DNA of 14,850 nt from Nitrososphaerota archaeon (GTDB lineage Archaea > Thermoproteota > Nitrososphaeria > Nitrososphaerales > Nitrosopumilaceae): the NCBI GenBank assembly GCA_028867235.1, contig JAGWGS010000012.1, positions 1-14,850 on the forward strand. The letters are read 5' to 3'. Positions 6,910 through 13,836 of the stretch are shown here, one piece after another (positions within the stretch are counted from its first letter, which is position 1; every line of letters begins with the position of its first letter). The notes beneath the pieces are model-generated. The model had not been told where the DNA came from. It saw nothing but the letters and a program-made list of their open reading frames with translations, and searched no databases. The translations under genes and the position numbers were made by a program.

Positions 6910-8177
6910 CTAATGTCCCTCGGATCAGTAATTTTTCCAGTTATTGCAGACGCGGCTGCTACAAGTGGCGATGCAAGATATGTTTGAGACTCTACATGAC
7001 CCATTCGTCCTGGAAAGTTTCTATTTGTTGTACTTACACAAATTTCATCTTTTGCTAACACTCCCATGTGAGCGCCACAACATGCTCCACACGTAGGAGG
7101 CCCTACAACAACACCAGCATCCATGAAAATTTTTAACAGCCCTTGGTCCATTGCTTTTCTAAATATTGACATCGCTGCAGGCAATACTTCAGTTCGTATC
7201 TTGACAGTTTTTCCTTTTAGAATTCTTGCTGCAGCCTCCAAGTCCTCTAGTTTTGCACCAGTACATGAACCAATGTATGCCTTGTCAATTTCAACAGAAG
7301 ACAAATCGCGTGCAACAACAGTATTTTCAGGTGAGAACGGTTTTGCTACAATAGGTTCCATTTCCGATGCTTCGTATTCATAAATTTTTTCATATTGAGC
7401 ATCAGGATCACTGTGCACTTCGTTATACTTTGTAGCTCCTCTTGCAGCAAGATAATCTCGTGTTTTTTGATCCGGTTCAACAATTCCACTTTTTGCACCA
7501 GCCTCTGTTGTCATATTTGTAAGAGTCAATCTACTTTCAACAGACATTTCAGATATTCCAGTACCGCCAAACTGCATTGTTTTATACGCTGCACCATCTG
7601 TTCCTATATCGCCAATTATCTTCAAGATCAAATCTTTTGCCATCACATGATCAGGAAGTTTTCCATTAAGCTTGAAAAATAGTGTCTCAGGTACCTTAAA
7701 CCAAATCTTTCCATTCAGTAATACATATGCGACATCAGTGTGACCAAGTCCTGCTGCAAATGCACCCAAGGCCCCAGTAGTATTCGTATGAGAATCCCCA
7801 CCCACGTAGACCTCACCTGGAAGTACCATTGCCTCTTCATGAGATAAGGTGTGGCATATTCCATATTGCCCCATTCCATACTTGAAGTGCTTTTTGATTC
7901 CAAATTGCTTTGTAAAGTTTGTTAGCATTACAACATTTTGTGCTGATATCTTGTCTGCTGCTGGCACAAAGTGATCCTCTGCAACCCACACTCTTTCTGG
8001 GTCCCAGATCTTGTCAATTATCATGCCTTTCTTTCGTAGTTTTTCAAATACTGCAAGAACACCGGGACCTGATACATCGTGTACCATTACCTTATCAACA
8101 TTAACAAATACTACATCCCCTGGAGCAACACTTGTCTTGCCAGAAGCACGAGCTAGAATCTTTTCAGTAATATTCAA
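6906..8177 (-). CDS. Aconitase-family large subunit, archaeal type (3-isopropylmalate dehydratase or homoaconitase)
   Basis: This is the iron-sulphur large subunit of an archaeal-type hydro-lyase of the 3-isopropylmalate dehydratase/homoaconitase family. The open reading frame allows TTG at 8183 or 8177. I prefer 8177 because it gives the usual family beginning NITEKILARASGK and lies 27 bases from an ATTTTAAT element. Counting from 8183, motifs are EDHFVPAADK (69-78), GGDSHTNTTGALGAFAAGLG (128-147), IGSCTGAKLEDL (304-315) and TCGACCGAHMGVL (364-376), with likely cluster ligands Cys307, Cys365 and Cys368. SCT is usually followed by Asn; here by Gly-Ala-Lys. An extra Cys369 sits next to the last ligand. 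It overlaps its small subunit by 4 bases and heads the four-gene cluster. Confidence 0.86.
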   Translation of the reverse strand: MNITEKILARASGKTSVAPGDVVFVNVDKVMVHDVSGPGVLAVFEKLRKKGMIIDKIWDPERVWVAEDHFVPAADKISAQNVVMLTNFTKQFGIKKHFKYGMGQYGICHTLSHEEAMVLPGEVYVGGDSHTNTTGALGAFAAGLGHTDVAYVLLNGKIWFKVPETLFFKLNGKLPDHVMAKDLILKIIGDIGTDGAAYKTMQFGGTGISEMSVESRLTLTNMTTEAGAKSGIVEPDQKTRDYLAARGATKYNEVHSDPDAQYEKIYEYEASEMEPIVAKPFSPENTVVARDLSSVEIDKAYIGSCTGAKLEDLEAAARILKGKTVKIRTEVLPAAMSIFRKAMDQGLLKIFMDAGVVVGPPTCGACCGAHMGVLAKDEICVSTTNRNFPGRMGHVESQTYLASPLVAAASAITGKITDPRDIR

Positions 8178-8200
8178 TATCAAAACTTGATATTTTAGAA

Positions 8201-8208
8201 ATTAAAAT
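8201..8208 (-). promoter_or_regulatory. TATA-like element for the archaeal-type isomerase pair
   Basis: On the minus strand this reads ATTTTAAT, centred 27 bases before the TTG at 8177 and about 21 before the TTG at 8183. The spacing fits a leaderless transcript starting at 8177 and is the main reason for choosing that start. Confidence 0.45.
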
Positions 8209-8220
8209 GTTTGGAGAACC

Positions 8221-8228
8221 CTAAATAG
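8221..8228 (+). promoter_or_regulatory. TATA-like element for cofE
   Basis: CTAAATAG is centred about 25 bases before the ATG at 8250, as expected for a leaderless archaeal mRNA starting at that ATG. It therefore argues against the in-frame TTG at 8232, which would lie between the box and the transcription start. Confidence 0.5.
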
Positions 8229-8249
8229 TAATTGGTATCTAAAATCATC

Positions 8250-9020
8250 ATGGTACTCACAGTCCTCCCTTTGAAGTCCACATTAAAGAAAGAAAAATTT
8301 GATTTATTTTCAAGTCTTGTAACAGATCTTGACAACTCCAGTATAGTTCCTCAAAATGGAGATGTGCTTGTAATTTCAAGCAAGTATGTTGCAAACGCAC
8401 AGGGAAGGATCTTGGAAGTCAGCAAAGTCATAGCATCACAAGATGCAGAAAGAATTGGTAAAAAATTTCAAATGAAATCAAACATGGCTGAAATAATTTT
8501 AAGAGAGTCTGATACAATATTTGGAGGAATACCAGGATTTGTCATCACATCTGCAGATAATATAATGGCCCCAAATGCAGGAATAGACAAATCAAACACT
8601 AAAGGCGGTACAATAGTTTTGTATCCAAATGATCCATATCGTGAAGCAGAGCATCTAAGAAGAAAATTTCTATTAAGATATAATGTACATGTCGGAATAA
8701 TAATTGCAGATAGCAGATTGATGCCTGGAAGAGTGGGAACAGTCGGAGTCGCAATATCATGTGCTGGCATTGAACCTACAACAGATCTTCGAGGACAAAG
8801 AGATCTGTATGGAAATTCTCTCAAGGTTACTTTTCAAGCAGTAGCAGATGACCTTGCATCCATTGCAAATCTAAAGATGGGAGAAGGCTCAGATGCAACC
8901 CCAAGTGTATTGATAAGAGGCTCAGATGCAATACTGACCAACAGAGAGATAAGAGAAGACGAGATGGCAATACCCTATGAACAATGTGTCTATGTTCGTG
9001 GACTAGGTGCAAGGATTTAA
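8250..9020 (+). CDS. cofE: Coenzyme F420-0:L-glutamate ligase
   Basis: CofE adds L-glutamate residues to F420-0 using GTP, giving the polyglutamylated redox cofactor F420 in the cytoplasm. Family segments in order are GDVLVISSKYVANAQGR near the N-terminus, the IMAPNAGIDKSN motif (ANAGVD-type), IIADSRLMPGRVGTVGVAIS, the DLRGQRDLYGN stretch and DDLASIANLKMGEG. From the ATG at 8250 the protein has 256 residues, normal for archaeal CofE. An in-frame TTG at 8232 would add six residues but lies upstream of the likely transcription start. It is divergent from the archaeal-type isomerase pair and stands alone: no other F420 gene is in the window. No C-terminal FMN-reductase domain of the bacterial FbiB kind is present. 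Confidence 0.92.
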   Translation: MVLTVLPLKSTLKKEKFDLFSSLVTDLDNSSIVPQNGDVLVISSKYVANAQGRILEVSKVIASQDAERIGKKFQMKSNMAEIILRESDTIFGGIPGFVITSADNIMAPNAGIDKSNTKGGTIVLYPNDPYREAEHLRRKFLLRYNVHVGIIIADSRLMPGRVGTVGVAISCAGIEPTTDLRGQRDLYGNSLKVTFQAVADDLASIANLKMGEGSDATPSVLIRGSDAILTNREIREDEMAIPYEQCVYVRGLGARI

Positions 9021-9031
9021 CACAACTACAG

Positions 9032-9039
9032 TTTTAATA
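9032..9039 (+). promoter_or_regulatory. TATA-like element for the tail-anchored protein gene
   Basis: TTTTAATA is centred about 26 bases before the ATG at 9062, the spacing of a leaderless archaeal promoter. It indicates that this gene is transcribed independently of cofE although only 41 bases separate them. Confidence 0.5.
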
Positions 9040-9061
9040 GAGCCGCCATGGACGCCAAGAT

Positions 9062-9613
9062 ATGGTAGAGTTCCTCACCAGATACCCCAAAACATTGTCA
9101 TTTCTAGACGGCAAGAAGGACAAGGTAATGGTGGATACAAAAGGAGTTGAGCAGCTTACTATTGTAGTAAAGAAGAGTGTAGAAGAACTGTTAAAGATCT
9201 TTTCAAATGAAGGCTTTACTCACGTGAAATTCGAACACAAACAAGAGACACAGATAGGCAGTGGACTATCACTCAAATTGAAAAAACCATGGGAGATGCA
9301 CGTTAGATTACTAGAAATGAAAAAGGGCTTGGTTGCAATACAAGCAGAAGTCGAAGTTTCAAGAGATTATCTTCAACATCTGTTTTGTCAGAGGACCCCA
9401 GTACTTTATGAAGTAGAAGAATTATTGAAAAAACACCAAATAGAGTATAAAATTTGGAATGAAAGAATTAGAAAGTATGTCAACACGGTATTGGATAATT
9501 ATAGAGTCAAACTTGTTACCCCAAGTTTTCCAGTATTGGCATGGAAACCAATGGTGTATGTAATTTCAACAATAGGCGTACTATACCTATTCAAATACAT
9601 CATGACAGTCTAG
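9062..9613 (+). CDS. Uncharacterised tail-anchored membrane protein
   Basis: I do not recognise this 183-residue protein. It has a soluble, charged body rich in lysine and glutamate (about 1-160), with alternating strand-like and helical stretches, and a single hydrophobic segment at the very end (about 163-180, MVYVISTIGVLYLFKYI). With no signal peptide and only three residues after the segment, it should be tail-anchored with its body in the cytoplasm. One cysteine occurs (109). No catalytic motif is evident. An upstream ATG at 9049 is in another frame and stops within a few codons. Its own TATA-like element precedes it. Probably conserved among related archaea, but that is inference. Confidence 0.75.
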   Translation: MVEFLTRYPKTLSFLDGKKDKVMVDTKGVEQLTIVVKKSVEELLKIFSNEGFTHVKFEHKQETQIGSGLSLKLKKPWEMHVRLLEMKKGLVAIQAEVEVSRDYLQHLFCQRTPVLYEVEELLKKHQIEYKIWNERIRKYVNTVLDNYRVKLVTPSFPVLAWKPMVYVISTIGVLYLFKYIMTV

Positions 9614-9616
9614 AAC

Positions 9617-9626
9617 CTTTAATTAG
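9617..9626 (+). promoter_or_regulatory. TATA-like element for the gene at 9649
   Basis: CTTTAATTAG lies four bases past the stop of the preceding gene and is centred about 27 bases before the ATG at 9649. It fits the leaderless pattern repeated elsewhere in this window. Confidence 0.5.
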
Positions 9627-9648
9627 AAATTTTCATTATTATCTGTAA

Positions 9649-10176
9649 ATGAGTACAAAACTTCCACTGTATCTGAAATTTTACGGCATATCTCCATGGG
9701 AGCTAGAAGTATTGTACAGCACGTTACACAAGTTGTTTAACGTACAAGAAAACCCAGATGCTGCACAAGAAGAGGATTTTACAACTTTACTTGATATTAC
9801 ATTCCCATTGTCTTTCAATGATGAGTTTTTCAAGCAATTTGAAATACAAAGATGGGAAAAGATCAAAGGAATAGTAAAAGAGATGAAACGAAGAAGAGGT
9901 GGAGGAAAGAGCCTACTTGTCTACATCAGATTCTCAGGAAAGCCAAATATTGTATTTATAATAGACCTTGACGACAGACATTCGTTTGATACAGCAGTAG
10001 ACAAGATTGACTTTGTCCTAGAATTATTACCATATCATTTAGATCCAAAAAAGATGCCAGCAGGAGTCATCAATGTATCATACCAATTTGACGACATGAC
10101 AGGAAGATGGAAAATTATTTCAAGTTCTGAGGATCAGACGTATCATTTTACAGAGAATGAATGGAAAATTATTTGA
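9649..10176 (+). CDS. Uncharacterised cytoplasmic protein
   Basis: I do not recognise this 175-residue protein. It lacks a signal peptide, membrane segment and cysteine. The N-terminal half is mixed (LPLYLKFYGISPWELEVLY at 5-23), with an acidic patch at 38-43. A strongly basic stretch, MKRRRGGGKS, lies at 79-88 and is followed by strands (LLVYIRFSG, IVFIIDLDD) and a short acidic run. The basic patch could contact nucleic acid or phosphate, but RRRGGGKS is not a good P-loop because the surrounding strand and GxxxxGK spacing do not fit. The ATG at 9649 is placed by its TATA-like element. The 3' end overlaps the convergent gene at 10169 by 8 bases. Confidence 0.75.
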   Translation: MSTKLPLYLKFYGISPWELEVLYSTLHKLFNVQENPDAAQEEDFTTLLDITFPLSFNDEFFKQFEIQRWEKIKGIVKEMKRRRGGGKSLLVYIRFSGKPNIVFIIDLDDRHSFDTAVDKIDFVLELLPYHLDPKKMPAGVINVSYQFDDMTGRWKIISSSEDQTYHFTENEWKII

Positions 10177-10603
10177 TTTCTTTTTCCAAAGGCTCAAGCA
10201 TGGAATGCAATTCACGGTATTTTTTTTCAATAAAATCAAGCGATTCTTCCAGTTTCTTTGATTTTCCGTACTTGTATCTAATTAATTCTCTGTGTCTCCA
10301 AAAGTTCTTTCCTTCCCCAACTGACATGGTGCTAAAATAATCAGGTCCTTTGAGACTATCTGGGATTTTTATTCCATATGGGAAAAGAAATTCTGCCATA
10401 AACCACTCATCACCGTCAGGATAATCAGATCCTGTATCAATGTCAAAGAAGAGATGCAACAAGTTTGTCTGCATCAATCCATCGTCTCTTATGGTAGGAT
10501 GTTTTACGTTTGATTTTTTAAAATCTAGTTTCACAAGATTTGGTTCAAAATATCCGTCGATTATTGATTTTCGAAATATTTTGTTTACTTCTTCCAGATT
10601 CAA
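10169..10603 (-). CDS. Uncharacterised small cytoplasmic protein
   Basis: I do not recognise this 144-residue protein. It is cysteine-free and without membrane segments. Aromatic and acidic residues are frequent in the centre (LLHLFFDIDTGSDYPDGDEW, 48-67), and the C-terminal third looks helical and charged, possibly a coiled coil (KKLEESLDFIEKKYRELHS). The start is TTG at 10603; no ATG is available nearby upstream in frame, and the next ATG (residue 44) would remove a third of the protein. It lies 71 bases downstream of the ferredoxin oxidoreductase beta gene on the same strand and could be read through from it, though a hairpin sits between. Its tail overlaps the convergent gene at 9649. Confidence 0.7.
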   Translation of the reverse strand: MNLEEVNKIFRKSIIDGYFEPNLVKLDFKKSNVKHPTIRDDGLMQTNLLHLFFDIDTGSDYPDGDEWFMAEFLFPYGIKIPDSLKGPDYFSTMSVGEGKNFWRHRELIRYKYGKSKKLEESLDFIEKKYRELHSMLEPLEKEIK

Positions 10604-10639
10604 ACTAGAATTACTCTTCTTCAGAACATGCTAATAACG

Positions 10640-10672
10640 ATTCTGTCAGTATTGAAAATAATCAGACAGAAT
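10640..10672 (-). repeat. 8-base inverted repeat just after the oxidoreductase beta gene
   Basis: ATTCTGTC at 10640-10647 and its exact complement GACAGAAT at 10665-10672 are separated by 17 bases; the flanking pair could add one G-U. It begins 3 bases after the beta-subunit stop on the transcribed strand. It may act as a 3'-end stem for the oxidoreductase mRNA or as a binding site upstream of the gene at 10603. No long T run follows, so it is not a bacterial-style terminator. Confidence 0.4.
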
Positions 10673-10674
10673 TA

Positions 10675-11640
10675 CTATACTTGTAAAGAATCCAGTATCT
10701 TTGATACGTTGGTTATAGATTTGTTACCAGCAGAGATTTCCTGATTAGATGGAGGATTTTCCACATAATTTGGAATTCTTTCAGACATTCTTTCATCATA
10801 TGGAGCAATTATCTCGTTTTTGTAAAATATTCCAGTAGGAATCTTGGAATCCCATTCATTTGATTTTATCAGAGCTTGGGTGAGTTTTTCATTTTCTTCA
10901 TCAGGCGAATCAATGTGTACAGATGGGTCATAGCCAGTATCTTCAAGCTTGTATATTCTTGGTCTTGGTTTATTGGTGATTTCATCAATATTGTCCATCC
11001 CTGAAAACCAATCTCTGGTATTGATATCATTGTAAGTTGGACATGGTTGCAATACATCAAGAAATGACAATCCCCTATGCTTTACTGCTGCAATTATCAG
11101 GTCCTTGAGTTGCCTCACATCATATGCATATCCACGTGCAACAAAAGTATAGCCACTTGCAATTGCCAATGCAATAGGATTTACAGACTGGTTGACATTT
11201 GGTTCTGGCAGAGATTTAGTTTTTAATCCAAGTTTTAGAGTAGGAGATGCTTGACCTTTTGTGAGTCCATAAACACCATTATTGAATATGATATACGTCA
11301 TATCCACATTTCGTCTCCCTGCAGCAACAAAATGTCCCGCACCAATACCTAGGCCATCACCATCTCCTCCCACTGCAACTACAGTCATCTCAGGATTTGC
11401 AAGCTTGGCACCTTGTGAAAAAGTCAGTACTCTTCCATGTAATGTGTGAACTCCATAGGTGTTGATATAATGCGAGGTTTTACCAGAACATCCAACACCA
11501 GAGAATATGGCTGCTTTGTGTCTTGGTATTTCCATTTCTGCAAGAGCCATCTGTATTGCACTTACTATGCCAAAGTCTCCACATCCAGGACACCAATCAT
11601 TGTGCACTTCAGTTTTGTAATCAGCTACATTAGACACCAT
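10675..11640 (-). CDS. 2-oxoacid:ferredoxin oxidoreductase, beta subunit
   Basis: The beta subunit binds thiamine pyrophosphate and one [4Fe-4S] cluster; with the fused gamma-alpha subunit it interconverts 2-oxoacids and acyl-CoA using ferredoxin and CoA. The 321-residue protein shows WCPGCGDFG (16-24) with Cys17 and Cys20, Cys51 in SGVGCSGK, and Cys200 in QPCPTYN, matching the four cluster cysteines of the Sulfolobus-type enzyme. The thiamine/Mg motif is GDGDGLGIGAGHF (92-104) ending in FNNGVYGLTKGQ (119-130). The ATG at 11640 overlaps the end of the gamma-alpha gene by 11 bases. In autotrophic thaumarchaea such enzymes supply 2-oxoacids from acetyl-CoA and succinyl-CoA; which substrate is preferred cannot be told here. 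Confidence 0.94.
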   Translation of the reverse strand: MVSNVADYKTEVHNDWCPGCGDFGIVSAIQMALAEMEIPRHKAAIFSGVGCSGKTSHYINTYGVHTLHGRVLTFSQGAKLANPEMTVVAVGGDGDGLGIGAGHFVAAGRRNVDMTYIIFNNGVYGLTKGQASPTLKLGLKTKSLPEPNVNQSVNPIALAIASGYTFVARGYAYDVRQLKDLIIAAVKHRGLSFLDVLQPCPTYNDINTRDWFSGMDNIDEITNKPRPRIYKLEDTGYDPSVHIDSPDEENEKLTQALIKSNEWDSKIPTGIFYKNEIIAPYDERMSERIPNYVENPPSNQEISAGNKSITNVSKILDSLQV

Positions 11641-13543
11641 ATTTTAGCACCTGTTTTTTCTCGGCTTTGTTATCAATAATTTTTTTGACAGCATCAGAGA
11701 CTTCATTACAAGTCATTGGTCTGCCAGTGTATTTTAATATGTAATAGTCAACCTTTCTATCCAGATATTCATTAAGAAGTGAACCCATTTGTCCAGAATG
11801 GTTTGCTTCTATATCGATTATCGCCTTTACGCTTCCAAGTAATGATTGTACATATTGTGCAGGGAATGGATGTAACATTTTGATCTGGATAAATCCAACC
11901 TTATATCCCTCTTTTTGGAGCATTTCTATTGCATCCAGAATTGGACCTTTTGTAGAACCCCAGCTAATGATGCAATAATCTGCCACTCCATGGTTTATGA
12001 CCTGGTCTTCTTTTGGTATCTTTTCTAGTGCAACCTCTAACTTTCGTGCACGCTTGTCCATCTTATAGATACGATTTTCAGGATCTTCAGATATATGCCC
12101 AACCTCATCGCTTTCATCGCCAGTATTCCAAAAGATGCCATTTTCTAGTCCAAGTCTTGATCTTGGTGATATTCCATCAGGAGATGGTGAGAATCTAACA
12201 TATCCTGGGTTATCGATTTTTTCCAATAATTTTCCTCGTTCTATTGTTATTTTTGCAGGATCAAATCTGTTAACGGTGGAGACAGTGCTTGCAATGAATT
12301 TGTCCATCATGTGTATGACAGGTATCTGATAAGTATCTGCAAAGTTGAAACATTTTGCAGTATCATAGAATCCTTCTTCAGTATCACCTGATGCATATAC
12401 AATTCGTGGAAAGTCTCCGTGTCCTGCATGAATTGCAAATTGCAAATCATCTTGTCCGTGTCTTGTAGGAAGACCAGTAGAAGGACCACTTCTTTGATAC
12501 AATGTAACAACAATTGGAACTTCGTTTATCCCAGCCCAACCAAGAGCTTCAGCCATTAGAGAAAATCCTGGACCTGAAGTACTTGTTGCAGACCGTGCTC
12601 CTGTCAGAGCTGCTCCAATTATCATACCAATTGCAGAGATTTCATCTTCAGTCTGTACAACCAGTGTGGAACCAGGCCTATTATTTTCCACCTCAAAGAT
12701 TTCATTTGATTCTAAAAATACACTTTCATCGGATGCAGGAGTAATTGGATAATACGATTGGAACCTACATCCACATGCTATTTTGCCAAGACCCGTAGAC
12801 TGGAATCCTTGGACTAGGATAGTACTATCTTTTTTTGGAATTTGAGGTAATTGGTACCTGAATTTAGAATATTTTACAGTTGCAAGATTATATGCATAGT
12901 TTGCTGCAGTTTTATTCATCTCTGCAATCTCTGCTTTTCTTGAAAAGATGGATAATACAGACTTTAGTAATGTAGCAGGCGGAAGTCCCAGTAATCCAAG
13001 TGAGACAGATACTGCAAGAACATTTTGCATACGAAACATTCCACGAATTTTTGGATTCTTTGTCTCTTCAGACAAGTTAGCCAGAATTTCTTTAAATGAT
13101 ACAGGATAAAGCGTAACACCTCTTTCTTTGGAGTCATCAAGTAATCCCTGTATTGTGAGAGGCTTGTTTTTGGATTCTAGATATTTTTTGAGCCTAGACT
13201 TGAAAGGTGTATCAAGTGTAGGTATTTCATCTATTTTTATTGCCGATAGATCAGATTCATACACAATTGCTCCATCATCAAACACATCATCTGCATGTCG
13301 AAATATTGTTTCAGCATCAAATCCTACAAGCATTGTAATCCCACTTACATTAGATCTGATTTTCTTGTCAGATACGCGAACTCCAAAATAGCTGTGTTCC
13401 CCTTTTATGTTGGAATAATATTCTCGTTTTCCAAATACCTGTAATCCGCAACCAGCACAAGCTCCAGCAAAAATATTTGCTGCAGTCTCAACTCCCCCTC
13501 CTTGAGGGCCACCAATAACCCAAGTTAAATCAATAGAGGACAT
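11630..13543 (-). CDS. 2-oxoacid:ferredoxin oxidoreductase, fused gamma-alpha subunit
   Basis: This 637-residue protein is the large subunit of the two-subunit archaeal enzyme. The gamma domain is first (about 1-200, GGPQGGGVETAANIFAG at 11-27), then the alpha domain (from about 241, ILVQGFQSTGLGKIACGCRF). The YPITP motif, diagnostic for 2-oxoacid:ferredoxin oxidoreductases, is at 265-269, followed by QTEDEISAIGMIIGAALTGAR and SGPGFSLM. The segment GPSTGLPTRHGQDDL (353-367) contains the arginine region that in Sulfolobus contacts the substrate carboxylate. A transketolase C-like domain (about 520-625) ends the protein. No ferredoxin-like delta subunit is encoded nearby, as expected for this type. 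The ATG at 13543 lies about 27 bases after a TATA-like stretch near 13570. Confidence 0.95.
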   Translation of the reverse strand: MSSIDLTWVIGGPQGGGVETAANIFAGACAGCGLQVFGKREYYSNIKGEHSYFGVRVSDKKIRSNVSGITMLVGFDAETIFRHADDVFDDGAIVYESDLSAIKIDEIPTLDTPFKSRLKKYLESKNKPLTIQGLLDDSKERGVTLYPVSFKEILANLSEETKNPKIRGMFRMQNVLAVSVSLGLLGLPPATLLKSVLSIFSRKAEIAEMNKTAANYAYNLATVKYSKFRYQLPQIPKKDSTILVQGFQSTGLGKIACGCRFQSYYPITPASDESVFLESNEIFEVENNRPGSTLVVQTEDEISAIGMIIGAALTGARSATSTSGPGFSLMAEALGWAGINEVPIVVTLYQRSGPSTGLPTRHGQDDLQFAIHAGHGDFPRIVYASGDTEEGFYDTAKCFNFADTYQIPVIHMMDKFIASTVSTVNRFDPAKITIERGKLLEKIDNPGYVRFSPSPDGISPRSRLGLENGIFWNTGDESDEVGHISEDPENRIYKMDKRARKLEVALEKIPKEDQVINHGVADYCIISWGSTKGPILDAIEMLQKEGYKVGFIQIKMLHPFPAQYVQSLLGSVKAIIDIEANHSGQMGSLLNEYLDRKVDYYILKYTGRPMTCNEVSDAVKKIIDNKAEKKQVLKYGV

Positions 13544-13565
13544 GTAGAATCTAGACTCTCATCAA

Positions 13566-13574
13566 ATATTAATA
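13566..13574 (-). promoter_or_regulatory. TATA-like element for the oxidoreductase operon
   Basis: The minus strand reads ATTAATATT here, centred about 27 bases before the gamma-alpha ATG at 13543. The 55-base gap holding it separates the operon from the small cysteine-rich gene upstream, so the operon probably has its own leaderless start. Confidence 0.45.
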
Positions 13575-13598
13575 ATGCTATAAATTCCTAGATCAAAT

Positions 13599-13733
13599 TC
13601 AACCGCCAGTGGCAGCATCAAATAAAGCACATTCACACTTGTCGCGCTCCCCACAAAAAGGGCAGACACAGACACATTTCTCTAGTGGATTCCTACACTG
13701 TACACAAATAGCAAACTCCTCTTTGTGCTTCAA
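13599..13733 (-). CDS. 44-residue eight-cysteine zinc-binding mini-protein (unrecognised)
   Basis: A short reading frame from TTG at 13733 to TGA at 13599 codes for 44 residues, eight of them cysteine: C10, C13, C20, C22, C24, C27, C33 and C35. The order CxxC, then CxCxCxxC, then CxC is typical of a compact zinc-binding unit, possibly binding two metals; the protein could also hold another metal. An in-frame TGA directly precedes the TTG, so no longer form exists. A clear TATA-like box (TTTATAATT) centred 26 bases before the TTG gives a leaderless mRNA, good evidence that it is a real gene. It is divergent from the hydroxyacid dehydrogenase gene and upstream of the ferredoxin oxidoreductase operon on the same strand. 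Function unknown; nucleic-acid binding or protein interaction are possibilities. Confidence 0.78.
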   Translation of the reverse strand: MKHKEEFAICVQCRNPLEKCVCVCPFCGERDKCECALFDAATGG

Positions 13734-13754
13734 TCACATATGGTTACCAAGTTT

Positions 13755-13763
13755 AATTATAAA
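13755..13763 (-). promoter_or_regulatory. TATA box for the eight-cysteine mini-protein
   Basis: TTTATAATT on the minus strand is centred 26 bases before the TTG at 13733. It is one of the best TATA-like sequences in the window and independently supports the small gene and its TTG start. Confidence 0.55.
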
Positions 13764-13805
13764 TGAGTTATTGTGAAATTCTCAAATTCCAGTTATCAGA
13801 ATACG

Positions 13806-13813
13806 CTTAAAAT
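13806..13813 (+). promoter_or_regulatory. TATA-like element for the hydroxyacid dehydrogenase gene
   Basis: CTTAAAAT is centred about 27 bases before the TTG at 13837, consistent with a leaderless transcript. It lies in the 103-base divergent region shared with the eight-cysteine gene. Between the two boxes AAATTC occurs twice, 8 bases apart (13776 and 13784), a weak possible regulator site. Confidence 0.45.
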
Positions 13814-13836
13814 CGTCATCAGATTTACCAGTATGG

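Noticed and set aside
9731..9918. Possible P-loop in the protein encoded at 9649 (RRRGGGKS)
   Set aside because: The Walker A spacing GxxxxGK[ST] is not met and no Walker B-type partner is evident.
13776..13789. Direct repeat AAATTC twice with 8-base period in the divergent region
   Set aside because: Short AT-rich repeats like this are expected by chance; mentioned only with the promoter entry.
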